From Deltaproteobacteria bacterium (GTDB lineage: Bacteria > Myxococcota > B64-G9), in the NCBI GenBank assembly GCA_003647095.1, contig QMME01000195.1, forward strand, positions 1-7,392: a stretch of 7,392 nucleotides of DNA, read 5' to 3'. Position numbers and translations under genes: made by a program. Below the pieces are notes generated by a model. It saw nothing but the letters and a program-made list of their open reading frames with translations, ran no database searches and was not told where the DNA came from. Below are positions 1 to 6,762 of this stretch, piece after piece; the stretch's first letter is position 1; each line of letters opens with the position of its first letter.

Positions 1-253
1 TCTTTACTTTCCCAAGCCATCGTTCCGGCTGGTATCCCTTGCTGGAAAACAATGAAAAGTCCAGATCCTCTGAAAACCTGGGCAGGTTCTCCAGGAAACG
101 TAGTGCCGTCCCTCCCACAAGAACCAGACTGGAAAAGGCCTCGACCTCGTGCAGGGATCGCAACACCAGTGCCTGAAGATATTCACGCAGTCGATTCAGC
201 CTGGTCGCGGGATCGCTGATCTCCTTCACCAGGGCGAGTGCCCGGTCCTTCAC
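1..253 (-). CDS. abiEii: AbiEii-family nucleotidyltransferase toxin (type IV TA), 3' end outside window
   Basis: Toxin half of an AbiE abortive-infection/type IV toxin-antitoxin pair; the family are nucleotidyltransferases that block growth unless the antitoxin represses or counters them. Only the first 84 codons are in the window and no stop is reached. The reading begins VKDRALALVKEISDP and contains the family motif I: GGTALRF at residues 47-53, then RFSEDLDF at 59-66, whose Asp63 and Asp65 are the expected metal ligands. The start is a GTG (253-251) overlapping the AbiEi stop as GTGA, and a GGAGG Shine-Dalgarno sits 7 bases upstream, inside the end of the antitoxin gene. The overlap implies translational coupling. 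The active-site motif appears intact; the state of the rest of the toxin cannot be judged. Confidence 0.88.
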   Translation of the reverse strand, partial: MKDRALALVKEISDPATRLNRLREYLQALVLRSLHEVEAFSSLVLVGGTALRFLENLPRFSEDLDFSLFSSKGYQPERWLGKVK

Positions 254-891
254 TGGATTGCCTCCCCGGGATCTTGCTCGGACATCACCTGCCGCCACAC
301 GGTCAAGGCCCGGTACAATCTCGGCCTGTCGACTTTCTTCACCAGGGCCTCGAGCCTCTTGACGTCGAGGGCGGCCTCTGCCGAGAAACGCATCTCGCGC
401 ATCCTTTCCAGGGTCCACTGGCCCTTTGAAAGGTACCACAGATCCACCAGGGCCTTTTCCGGTGTGGCCAGCAACACCTCGTGTTCCATGATCTGCAGTG
501 GCATGTAGGCAAAGAACATCGTTCTCTTCACGTTTCTGTAGCGGAATTCCCCAAGGGCATTACGAAAAGTCCGGGGACGCCTGGTGGTGACACTGGTGAA
601 TACCTTGACCCCTTCCGGGATCATCCCATGATATGACAGGGCCCAGAGTTCACTGATGTACGATGGGCGGTACAAGTCGTTAGCCAGTTGGGCCGGTTGC
701 AGGGGCGTGGATCGGTATTGTTCGGAAAGGGCATACATGCCCCGGCGCAGGGTGATGATCTTGCCGGCCCTGGAAAAACGATACAGTTGCTGCACCACCG
801 ATTCACGCCGCTCACCGCTCATTTGCACGACTGTCGCCAGGTCGAAATAAGGCAAGGTGTGGACGATGTGAAGAAGCTGCTCGAATTTCAT
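250..891 (-). CDS. abiEi: AbiEi antitoxin / transcriptional repressor (type IV TA)
   Basis: Antitoxin of the AbiE system, 213 aa, usual length for the family. Residues 1-55 form the N-terminal winged helix, ending in the typical LRRGMYAL wing (48-55). Residues 76-93 (PSYISELWALSYHGMIPE) and 142-154 (ATPEKALVDLWYL) are the conserved core of the family. Known AbiEi proteins bind inverted repeats in their own promoter and repress the operon. Here a suitable inverted repeat lies 13 bases upstream of the ATG, within the promoter. The stop overlaps the toxin start by 4 bases. No Shine-Dalgarno precedes the ATG, and the predicted -10 box ends only 7 bases before it, so the message may be leaderless. 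An internal ATG at residue 24 would cut into the winged helix and is less likely. The gene is less GC-rich than the block to its right, consistent with acquisition. Confidence 0.9.
   Translation of the reverse strand: MKFEQLLHIVHTLPYFDLATVVQMSGERRESVVQQLYRFSRAGKIITLRRGMYALSEQYRSTPLQPAQLANDLYRPSYISELWALSYHGMIPEGVKVFTSVTTRRPRTFRNALGEFRYRNVKRTMFFAYMPLQIMEHEVLLATPEKALVDLWYLSKGQWTLERMREMRFSAEAALDVKRLEALVKKVDRPRLYRALTVWRQVMSEQDPGEAIQ
261..267 (-). promoter_or_regulatory. Ribosome binding site fixing the GTG start of abiEii
   Basis: Read on the minus strand this is GGGGAGG, with the GGAGG core ending 7 bases before the GTG at 253. It lies inside the last codons of abiEi. It favours the GTG at 253 over the later in-frame GTG (valine 9). 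Confidence 0.65.
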
Positions 892-898
892 GGAATTA

Positions 899-926
899 AA
901 TATACAATAATGTATATTATTGTCAA
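899..926 (-). promoter_or_regulatory. Sigma-70 type promoter of the abiE operon
   Basis: On the minus strand a perfect TTGACA -35 (926-921) is followed after 16 bases by TATATT (904-899), a 5/6 match to the -10 consensus. The -10 ends 7 bases before the abiEi ATG, so transcription should start at or within a base or two of the start codon. Assignment rests on box match and spacing only. Confidence 0.72.
904..923. promoter_or_regulatory. Inverted repeat, probable AbiEi operator
   Basis: ACAATAATGTATATTATTGT: two perfect 8-base arms (ACAATAAT / ATTATTGT) around GTAT. It fills the -35/-10 spacer and overlaps the edges of both boxes of the abiE promoter, so a bound protein would block RNA polymerase. 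AbiEi antitoxins are known to bind inverted repeats in their promoters, which makes AbiEi the natural candidate. The plus-strand reading also holds -10-like boxes (TATATT at 913-918), so the site could affect the divergent regulator gene as well; that part is speculative. Confidence 0.65.
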
Positions 927-1007
927 TGTGCTGCCCGTCGAAAGACCGGTTGCGGCTAGCCGGTGGTCGTGGTTGACCGGAATGCTCTCAGGTACCATAT
1001 TGTGTCC

Positions 1008-2444
<1,437 letters not shown>

Positions 2445-2461
2445 TATTGCATTATGCAATA
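2445..2461. promoter_or_regulatory. Enhancer-type palindrome 1 (TTGCA-N3-TGCAA)
   Basis: TATTGCATTATGCAATA is a perfect 8+1+8 palindrome starting on the base after the activator stop codon. It sits about 150 bases upstream of the predicted sigma-54 start site, the usual range for an upstream activating sequence. AT-rich with no GC stem or T-run, so not a terminator. Likely bound by the Fis-type HTH of the adjacent activator. Confidence 0.7.
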
Positions 2462-2474
2462 TATGCCTTGCCTT

Positions 2475-2492
2475 TATTGCATAATTGCAACA
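2475..2492. promoter_or_regulatory. Enhancer-type palindrome 2 (TTGCA-N4-TGCAA)
   Basis: TATTGCATAATTGCAACA repeats the TATTGCAT half of palindrome 1 and carries TTGCA-TAAT-TGCAA at 2477-2490. The centres of the two sites are about 30 bases apart, close to three helical turns, so two activator dimers would sit on the same face of the DNA. It is about 120 bases upstream of the predicted start site. The spacer differs by one base from site 1, so affinity may differ. Confidence 0.67.
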
Positions 2493-2577
2493 CAGTACTT
2501 CCCGTCCAGGCCGGGGCCATCACTATATCGCCTTGAAACAAAAGAAGTTGGCATCTTGCCGTGGCTGTGGCCCGTTG

Positions 2578-2593
2578 TGGCACGATGATTGCT
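2578..2593 (+). promoter_or_regulatory. Sigma-54 (-24/-12) promoter of the NifX/orange-protein-like operon
   Basis: TGGCAC-GATGA-TTGCT matches the sigma-54 consensus TGGCAC-N5-TTGCW at every defined position, with GG at 2579-2580 and GC at 2591-2592. The start site is expected near 2604, leaving a leader of about 16 bases whose first bases include the GGAGG at 2606-2610. It reads toward the operon beginning at 2620 and lies downstream of two palindromic enhancer candidates and their likely activator gene. Confidence 0.9.
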
Positions 2594-2619
2594 TCTGGTT
2601 GGGGTGGAGGTTGATGGTA

Positions 2620-3057
2620 ATGCATGTTGCAATTCCAGTGTGGCAGGAGCGGGTATCGCCGGTGTTCGACACGGCCCGGTCACTGCTGCTGGTGCGGGTG
2701 GCAGACGGCCGCGAGCTGGAAAGAAAGACCATCAACCTGGTCGAATCCTGGCCTCCCCTGCGGGTGGCCCGGATGAGGGAGCTGGGAGTCGACGTGCTGG
2801 TGTGCGGGGCCATCTCCCAGCCGCTGGCCCGGTTGTGCCAGGCCGCCGGCGTCAGGCTGGTGCCCTGGGTGACCGGGATGGTCGACGAGGTGCTGGTGGA
2901 ATTGCTGGCCGGCAGGCTGCCGGCGCCGGAGTTTACCATGCCCGGCTGTTGCGGCGGGCGCCGGCGCCGGGGACGTGCTGCCGGGCCGGCGGGCCGGCGG
3001 CGGGGCGGAGGCGGCCGCGGCCGCGGGGGCAGGAGTCGCGGAGCGCAGGACACGTGA
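2620..3057 (+). CDS. NifX/NifB-like metal-cluster-binding protein with Arg/Gly-rich tail
   Basis: 145-aa member of the dinitrogenase iron-molybdenum cofactor domain family (Nitro_FeMo-Co; NifX, NifY, NifB C-terminus, orange proteins), which bind and carry Fe/Mo-type clusters. Residues 1-100 are the alpha/beta domain, opening MHVAIPVWQERVSPVFDTAR, with VCGAISQPLARL (61-72) as the conserved loop including C62. Residues 108-113 are MPGCCGG, a paired-Cys motif I associate with one branch of the family. Residues 114-142 are Arg/Gly-rich low complexity. The ATG at 2620 is chosen because GGAGG (2606-2610) is 9 bases upstream; the in-frame ATG at 2614 would be only 3 away. First gene after the sigma-54 promoter and 28 bases ahead of a second family member. 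The metal carried is not shown by the sequence. Confidence 0.85.
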   Translation: MHVAIPVWQERVSPVFDTARSLLLVRVADGRELERKTINLVESWPPLRVARMRELGVDVLVCGAISQPLARLCQAAGVRLVPWVTGMVDEVLVELLAGRLPAPEFTMPGCCGGRRRRGRAAGPAGRRRGGGGRGRGGRSRGAQDT

Positions 3058-3085
3058 AACCGAGAACAGCGGAAAGGAGCTCGAC

Positions 3086-3445
3086 ATGAAGATCGCCGTG
3101 ACAGCACAGGGACCGGGTGAGAAGGCGCGGGTGGATCCCCGCTTCGGCCGGGCCAAGTTCTTCGTCGTCTACGACAGCGACGGCGGACAGTACCAGACCA
3201 TCGACAACAAGCAGGTGCTCAACCTGCCGCAGGGCGCGGGCATCCAGGCCGCCCAGCACATCATCGATGCCGGGGCCGAGGTGCTGCTCACCGGCCACTG
3301 CGGGCCCAATGCCTACCAGACACTGCAAGCCGGGGGGGTAAAGGTGGTTACCGATGTCGAAGGCGTGGTGGCCGAGGCCATCGCCCGCTACCGGGAGGGG
3401 AAACTTGATCATGCTGCTGGCCCCGATGTCGAGGGCCACTGGTAG
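3086..3445 (+). CDS. Orange-protein-like NifX-family protein
   Basis: 119-aa single-domain Nitro_FeMo-Co family protein (MTH1175/orange protein type). It opens MKIAVTAQGPGEKARVDPRFGRA, has GIQAAQHIIDAGAEVLLTG at 52-70, then HCGPNAYQTL (71-80) with C72, and ends VVTDVEGVVAEAIARYREG, all typical. Length matches the small ORP of Desulfovibrio, which holds a Mo-Cu-S cluster non-covalently; whether this protein holds such a cluster is inference from context. A strong AAAGGAG (3073-3079) lies 6 bases before the ATG. It sits between a second NifX-like gene and two DUF5320-like genes in one operon. Alternative reading: a generic Fe-S or Mo carrier of the same fold. Confidence 0.88.
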   Translation: MKIAVTAQGPGEKARVDPRFGRAKFFVVYDSDGGQYQTIDNKQVLNLPQGAGIQAAQHIIDAGAEVLLTGHCGPNAYQTLQAGGVKVVTDVEGVVAEAIARYREGKLDHAAGPDVEGHW

Positions 3446-3460
3446 AAAAGGAGGTGTATC

Positions 3461-3868
3461 ATGCCAGGTGGAGACAGGACAGGACCATGGGGAGCAGGAC
3501 CGAGGACAGGCCGGGGACTGGGGTATTGCGCCGGTTACGATTCCCCGGGGTACGTCAAGCCCGGTCCCGTGGGCGCGGGTTACGGTCGCGGCTGGGGCCG
3601 CGGAGGAGGCTGGGGTCGCGGCCGCGGTCGCGGCTGGGGCCGTGGCGCCGGCTGGGGCGCCGGCTGGGGCGCCGGCTGGGGCGCCGGTTGGGGCTGGCAG
3701 GCGGCCGGTCCCTGGGGCCCCCCCGTCGTTCCCTGGGGAGGCTGGTCGCCGAGCAAGGCCGACGAACTGAAGATGCTCAGGGACCAGGCCGCCCAGGCGG
3801 AGGCGGTACTTTCCGACCTGCGTCGGCGCATGGAAGAACTCGAGAAGGACGAGCAGGAAGGAGGGTAG
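3461..3868 (+). CDS. DUF5320-family Gly/Trp-rich protein with C-terminal coiled coil
   Basis: 135 aa, function unknown. The N-terminus MPGGDRTGPWGAGPRTGRG, then GYC with C23, is the signature of DUF5320 proteins, small proteins commonly encoded beside NifX-family and MinD-like genes. Residues 41-80 are Gly/Arg/Trp-rich and include four GAGW repeats (62-77); about 12 Trp in 135 residues is extreme. Residues 98-131 are a charged helix (ADELKMLRDQA to RRRMEELEKDE) likely to form a coiled coil, so the protein may oligomerise or dock on a partner. No signal peptide or membrane segment is seen. A strong AAAAGGAGGTG (3446-3456) precedes the ATG, 15 bases after the previous stop. Confidence 0.82.
   Translation: MPGGDRTGPWGAGPRTGRGLGYCAGYDSPGYVKPGPVGAGYGRGWGRGGGWGRGRGRGWGRGAGWGAGWGAGWGAGWGWQAAGPWGPPVVPWGGWSPSKADELKMLRDQAAQAEAVLSDLRRRMEELEKDEQEGG
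3644..3691 (+). repeat. In-frame 12-bp tandem repeat, four units
   Basis: Three exact copies of GGCGCCGGCTGG and a fourth with one change (GGCGCCGGTTGG), each coding Gly-Ala-Gly-Trp, residues 62-77 of the DUF5320-like protein. The near-identity at the DNA level points to recent slippage expansion; copy number may vary between strains without changing frame. Confidence 0.9.
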
Positions 3869-3872
3869 GGTC

Positions 3873-4091
3873 ATGCCGGGTGGAGACGGAACAGGACCGG
3901 ATGGACAGGGACCCGGAACCGGCCGGGGAAGAGGACCTTGTGGCGGCGGACAGGGCGCCGGTGGTGGCGGCGGCCGGGGTCGCGGGCGCGGCGGTGGTCG
4001 CGGCCGGGGAGCCGGCGGCGGCCGTGGCGGCGGAGGCGGCCGGGGCGCCGGCGGGGGCCGGGGTGGCGGTCGCGGTCGTGGCGGCAACTGA
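3873..4091 (+). CDS. Short DUF5320-like Gly/Arg-rich protein
   Basis: 72 aa. Residues 1-19 (MPGGDGTGPDGQGPGTGRG) are a clear paralogue of the start of the preceding gene, and C23 is in the same place. From residue 24 on it is almost pure Gly/Arg/Ala. It lacks the coiled-coil helix of its neighbour, so it is either a reduced paralogue or a derivative of a tandem duplication. The Shine-Dalgarno AAGGAGGG (3858-3865) overlaps the upstream coding end, and only 4 bases separate the two genes. The matched N-terminus and RBS make it a real gene rather than a GC-driven open frame. Function unknown. Confidence 0.72.
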   Translation: MPGGDGTGPDGQGPGTGRGRGPCGGGQGAGGGGGRGRGRGGGRGRGAGGGRGGGGGRGAGGGRGGGRGRGGN

Positions 4092-4094
4092 GGC

Positions 4095-5951
4095 ATGAGC
4101 GGGTCGCCCGTCATGCGCATCGCCGTCGCCAGCGGCAAGGGCGGAACCGGCAAGACCACGGTGGCCACCAGCCTGGCGGCCGCCGTGGCCGGCCGGGGCC
4201 AGCGGGTCACCTACGCCGACTGCGACGTGGAGGAGCCCAACGGCCACATCTTCCTGAACCCGGAAATCACCGGCAGCCAGACGGTATCCATACCGGTGCC
4301 GGAGGTGGATGCCCAAAAGTGCCTGCTCGGCCAGGGCCAGTCCTGCCGGGCCTGCAGCCAGGCCTGTCGCTACTCGGCCATCCTGGCGCTCAAGGACCGG
4401 GTGTTGACCTTTCCCAAGCTCTGTCACGGTTGTGGCGGCTGCATGCTGGCCTGCCCGGCCTCGGCCATCAGCGAGGTGGAACGGCCGACGGGAGTGGTCG
4501 AGTGGGGCGTCTCCCCCAAGGGTCCGCAGTTCGTCCATGGCCGGCTGCAGATAGGCGAGGCCATGTCACCGCCGCTCATCCGCCAGGTGCGGGCCCGGGT
4601 GGCCGAGGAACCGTTCGTGGTGTTCGACGCCCCCCCGGGCACCTCCTGCCCGGTCATCGAGGCGGTAAAGAAAAGCGACGTGGTACTGCTGGTGAGCGAA
4701 CCCACGCCCTTCGGGCTCAACGATCTCAAGCTGGCCGAGGCCATGGTACGCAAGCTGGGCCTGCCCCACGGGGTGATCGTCAACCGGGCGGGGATCGGCG
4801 ACCAGGCCCTGCAGGAATGGTGCCGGCAAGAGGGTGTGCCCATCCTCATGGAGATATCCGACGACCGCCGCATCGCCGAGGGCTATTCCCGCGGCCGGCT
4901 GGCCATCGAGTCGTTGCCGGAACTGGCGGGAAGGTTCCTCGAGCTGCTGGAGAAGCTGCCCGGCTTGCCGGCCCCGGCCCCGGTGGTGGAGACCGCCGAG
5001 CCGGCCGTCGCCGGGGGCGAGCAGGATCCCTATCCCTCGGACGGCCTGCCTCCCGGCAGCGGCCGCCAGGTGACCGAGCTGGTGGTGATCAGCGGCAAGG
5101 GAGGAACGGGAAAGACCTCCATCACCGCGTCGTTTGCCGCCCTGGCCGGACGGACGGTGGTGTCCGACTGCGACGTGGACGCGGCCGATCTGCACCTGCT
5201 GCTCGAACCCCGGGTGCAGAAGCGCTGGCCCTTTTCCGGCGGCAGCACGGCGCGGGTCGATGCCGACAGGTGCACGGGCTGCGGATTGTGCCTGGAGTAC
5301 TGTCGTTTCGACGCCCTGCATTTTTCCGCGGGACCGGGTTCTCCGGTGCGGGTGGACGATTTTTCCTGCGAGGGCTGCGGGGTGGGCGTGGACCAGTGCC
5401 CGGAGCGGGCGCTGCGGCTGGAGGCCTCGCTAAACGGCGAGCTGTTCCTGTCCACCACCCGCCACGGGCCCATGGTGCATGCCCGGCTGGGCATCGCCGA
5501 GGAGAACAGCGGCAAGCTGGTTTCGCTGGTGCGCCGCGAGGCCCGGGCGGTGGCCGAGGCGGAGCATCTCGACCTGCTCATCTCCGACGGCTCGCCGGGT
5601 ATCGGCTGCCCGGTGATCGCCTCCATCACCGGGGCCCAGGCGGTGCTCATCGTCTGCGAACCGACGCTGTCGGGCCTGCACGACATGGAACGGGTGGCCG
5701 AGCTGGCCCGGGGATTCGGCGTAAAAACCATGGCTTGCATCAACAAGGCCGATATCAACCCCGAGCTGGCCGAGCGCATCGAGCAACAGGCACGGCAGAT
5801 GGGGGTTGGCCTGGCGGGTAGAATATGTTACCACCCGTCGGTCACCCGCGCCATGGTGCAGGGCCGGTCTGTGGTGGAGGCCGGGCCCGGCCCGGCGGCG
5901 GACGACATCAGGAGGCTGTGGCAGAATGTGCGCCGTGCCATTGAACGCTGA
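4095..5951 (+). CDS. Fused double MinD-like P-loop ATPase with ferredoxin inserts
   Basis: 618 aa, two COG1149-type units in one chain; homologues are usually two adjacent genes of about 280-300 aa. Unit 1 (7-290): deviant Walker A SGKGGTGKTT (13-22), DCDVEEPNGH (42-51), ferredoxin insert with C76, C84, C87, C91 and C110, C113, C116, C120, then FDAPPGTSCPV (177-187) and SEPTPFGLND (201-210). A Pro/Ala/Gly linker covers about 291-325. Unit 2 (326-618): SGKGGTGKTS (333-342), DCDVDAADLH (358-367), insert with C393, C396, C399, C403 and C425, C428, C435, then SDGSPGIGCPV (497-507) and CEPTLSGLHD (521-530). The family couples ATP to Fe-S or metal-cluster handling in the cytoplasm; two sites in one chain suggest a built-in pair in place of the usual MinD dimer (inference). 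The start at ATG 4095, 3 bases after the upstream stop, lacks a good RBS; ATG 4113 matches where homologues begin. Confidence 0.93.
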   Translation: MSGSPVMRIAVASGKGGTGKTTVATSLAAAVAGRGQRVTYADCDVEEPNGHIFLNPEITGSQTVSIPVPEVDAQKCLLGQGQSCRACSQACRYSAILALKDRVLTFPKLCHGCGGCMLACPASAISEVERPTGVVEWGVSPKGPQFVHGRLQIGEAMSPPLIRQVRARVAEEPFVVFDAPPGTSCPVIEAVKKSDVVLLVSEPTPFGLNDLKLAEAMVRKLGLPHGVIVNRAGIGDQALQEWCRQEGVPILMEISDDRRIAEGYSRGRLAIESLPELAGRFLELLEKLPGLPAPAPVVETAEPAVAGGEQDPYPSDGLPPGSGRQVTELVVISGKGGTGKTSITASFAALAGRTVVSDCDVDAADLHLLLEPRVQKRWPFSGGSTARVDADRCTGCGLCLEYCRFDALHFSAGPGSPVRVDDFSCEGCGVGVDQCPERALRLEASLNGELFLSTTRHGPMVHARLGIAEENSGKLVSLVRREARAVAEAEHLDLLISDGSPGIGCPVIASITGAQAVLIVCEPTLSGLHDMERVAELARGFGVKTMACINKADINPELAERIEQQARQMGVGLAGRICYHPSVTRAMVQGRSVVEAGPGPAADDIRRLWQNVRRAIER

Positions 5952-6762
5952 ACAGAGCCTGGGGGCGCGCATCGCCGCCGCCGCCCGGCAGGCGGCCGGT
6001 GATCAGCCGGCGGTGCACGTGCGCATCGGCCTGAACTACACCGCGGTGCTGCTGGCGGACGGTTCCTGCGGGGTGGCCATGACCAACCCCGGGGGCCCGG
6101 GGGCGGACGCCGCCGGCGATTGCTGCAGCGCCGCCCCGCGCCTGCGTCCGCTCGGCGGCCGGCCGGCGGCGCAGCTGCTGGAACTCTTGGAGTCGCCGCT
6201 CGTCGTGGAACGGGCGGTGGGGCTGGCCTGCGCCAATGCCCTGCTCAACCGCCCCGGATCCCGGGACCGGGCCGGCGACGCCCTGGAACTCATCGATTTG
6301 CGCCCTCAGGACCGGGTGGGCATGGTGGGTTGTTTCTGGCCCATGCTCGATGCCCTGCGCGGGCGGGTGTCGCGGCTGGAGATCTTCGAGCAGATCGCTG
6401 AGCCCGACGGCGACCTGTTGCCGGCCCGGCAGGCACCCGAGATGCTGCCCCAGTGCCAGGTGGCGCTGATCACCGCCACCACCATCGTCAACGGCACCCT
6501 GGAAGACCTGCTGCGGGCCTGTTCCGGCTGCCGCCAGGTGGTTCTGCTGGGGGCCTCGACGCCGTTGGCGCCGCGGGCCTTCGCCGGCACCCCGGTGAGC
6601 CACCTGTGCGGGGTGCAGGTGACAGATGCCGCTCAAGTGCTTACTATTGTCTCCGAAGGAGACGGCATGCGCCGTTTCAAGGGACATGTCAAAAAGGTGT
6701 GCGTTGCCATCGCAGGCGACGAACCAACCCAGAGAGGACCGAACCATGACAGCAAGCGATAA
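5926..6762 (+). CDS. DUF4213/DUF364 Rossmann-like protein
   Basis: 278 aa. The N-terminal DUF4213 domain (about 10-100) has VRIGLNYTAVLLADGSCGVAMT at 32-53, split here only for reference; the DUF364 domain (about 120-262) has DRVGMVGCFWPML (129-141), LITATTIVNGTLEDLL (181-196) and VVLLGASTPLAP (205-216), then VSEGDGMRRFKGHVKKV. The family is linked structurally to metal- or cofactor-binding folds and often sits near molybdenum or cluster-assembly genes; its reaction is unknown. ATG 5926 is chosen for the AGGAGG (5910-5915) 10 bases upstream, giving a 26-base overlap with the ATPase gene; the in-frame GTG at 5935 is a weaker option. The last 16 residues lie mostly beyond the conserved domain and partly overlap the next gene. 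Translation is probably coupled on both sides. Confidence 0.85.
   Translation: MCAVPLNAEQSLGARIAAAARQAAGDQPAVHVRIGLNYTAVLLADGSCGVAMTNPGGPGADAAGDCCSAAPRLRPLGGRPAAQLLELLESPLVVERAVGLACANALLNRPGSRDRAGDALELIDLRPQDRVGMVGCFWPMLDALRGRVSRLEIFEQIAEPDGDLLPARQAPEMLPQCQVALITATTIVNGTLEDLLRACSGCRQVVLLGASTPLAPRAFAGTPVSHLCGVQVTDAAQVLTIVSEGDGMRRFKGHVKKVCVAIAGDEPTQRGPNHDSKR

Larger units (their letters stand above)
2445..2619. other. Regulatory intergenic region between activator gene and operon
   Basis: 175 bases with no gene. It holds the two palindromes, about 85 bases of spacer (2493-2577), the sigma-54 promoter and the operon leader. The spacer is where a bend or IHF site would be expected; I see no clear IHF consensus. 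No hairpin terminator for the activator gene is visible, so read-through into the operon is possible. Confidence 0.7.

Noticed and set aside
953..962. 10-bp palindrome CGGCTAGCCG ahead of the activator gene
   Set aside because: Short and GC-rich, with no T-run after it and no second copy; chance is adequate explanation.
2445..2492. Palindromes as a transcription terminator or CRISPR-like repeat
   Set aside because: Stems are AT-rich with no T-tract, and there are only two copies; position and spacing fit enhancer sites better.
2549..2560. Second sigma-54-like element TTGGCATCTTGC
   Set aside because: Only one base separates the TGGCAT and TTGC parts; sigma-54 needs five, and the perfect promoter is just downstream.
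3950..4085. G-rich tract as a regulatory G-quadruplex region
   Set aside because: The runs are explained by Gly/Arg codons of a coding gene; no evidence of a separate function.
2933..4210. Minus-strand open frame (425 codons) opposite the NifX/DUF5320 genes
   Set aside because: Pro/Arg low complexity mirrors the Gly-rich plus strand; each plus-strand gene has its own RBS and family motif.
3938..5821. Plus-strand 627-codon frame overlapping the fused ATPase
   Set aside because: Arg/Gly/Pro-rich with no domain; it is a +1 shadow of the clearly coding ATPase frame.
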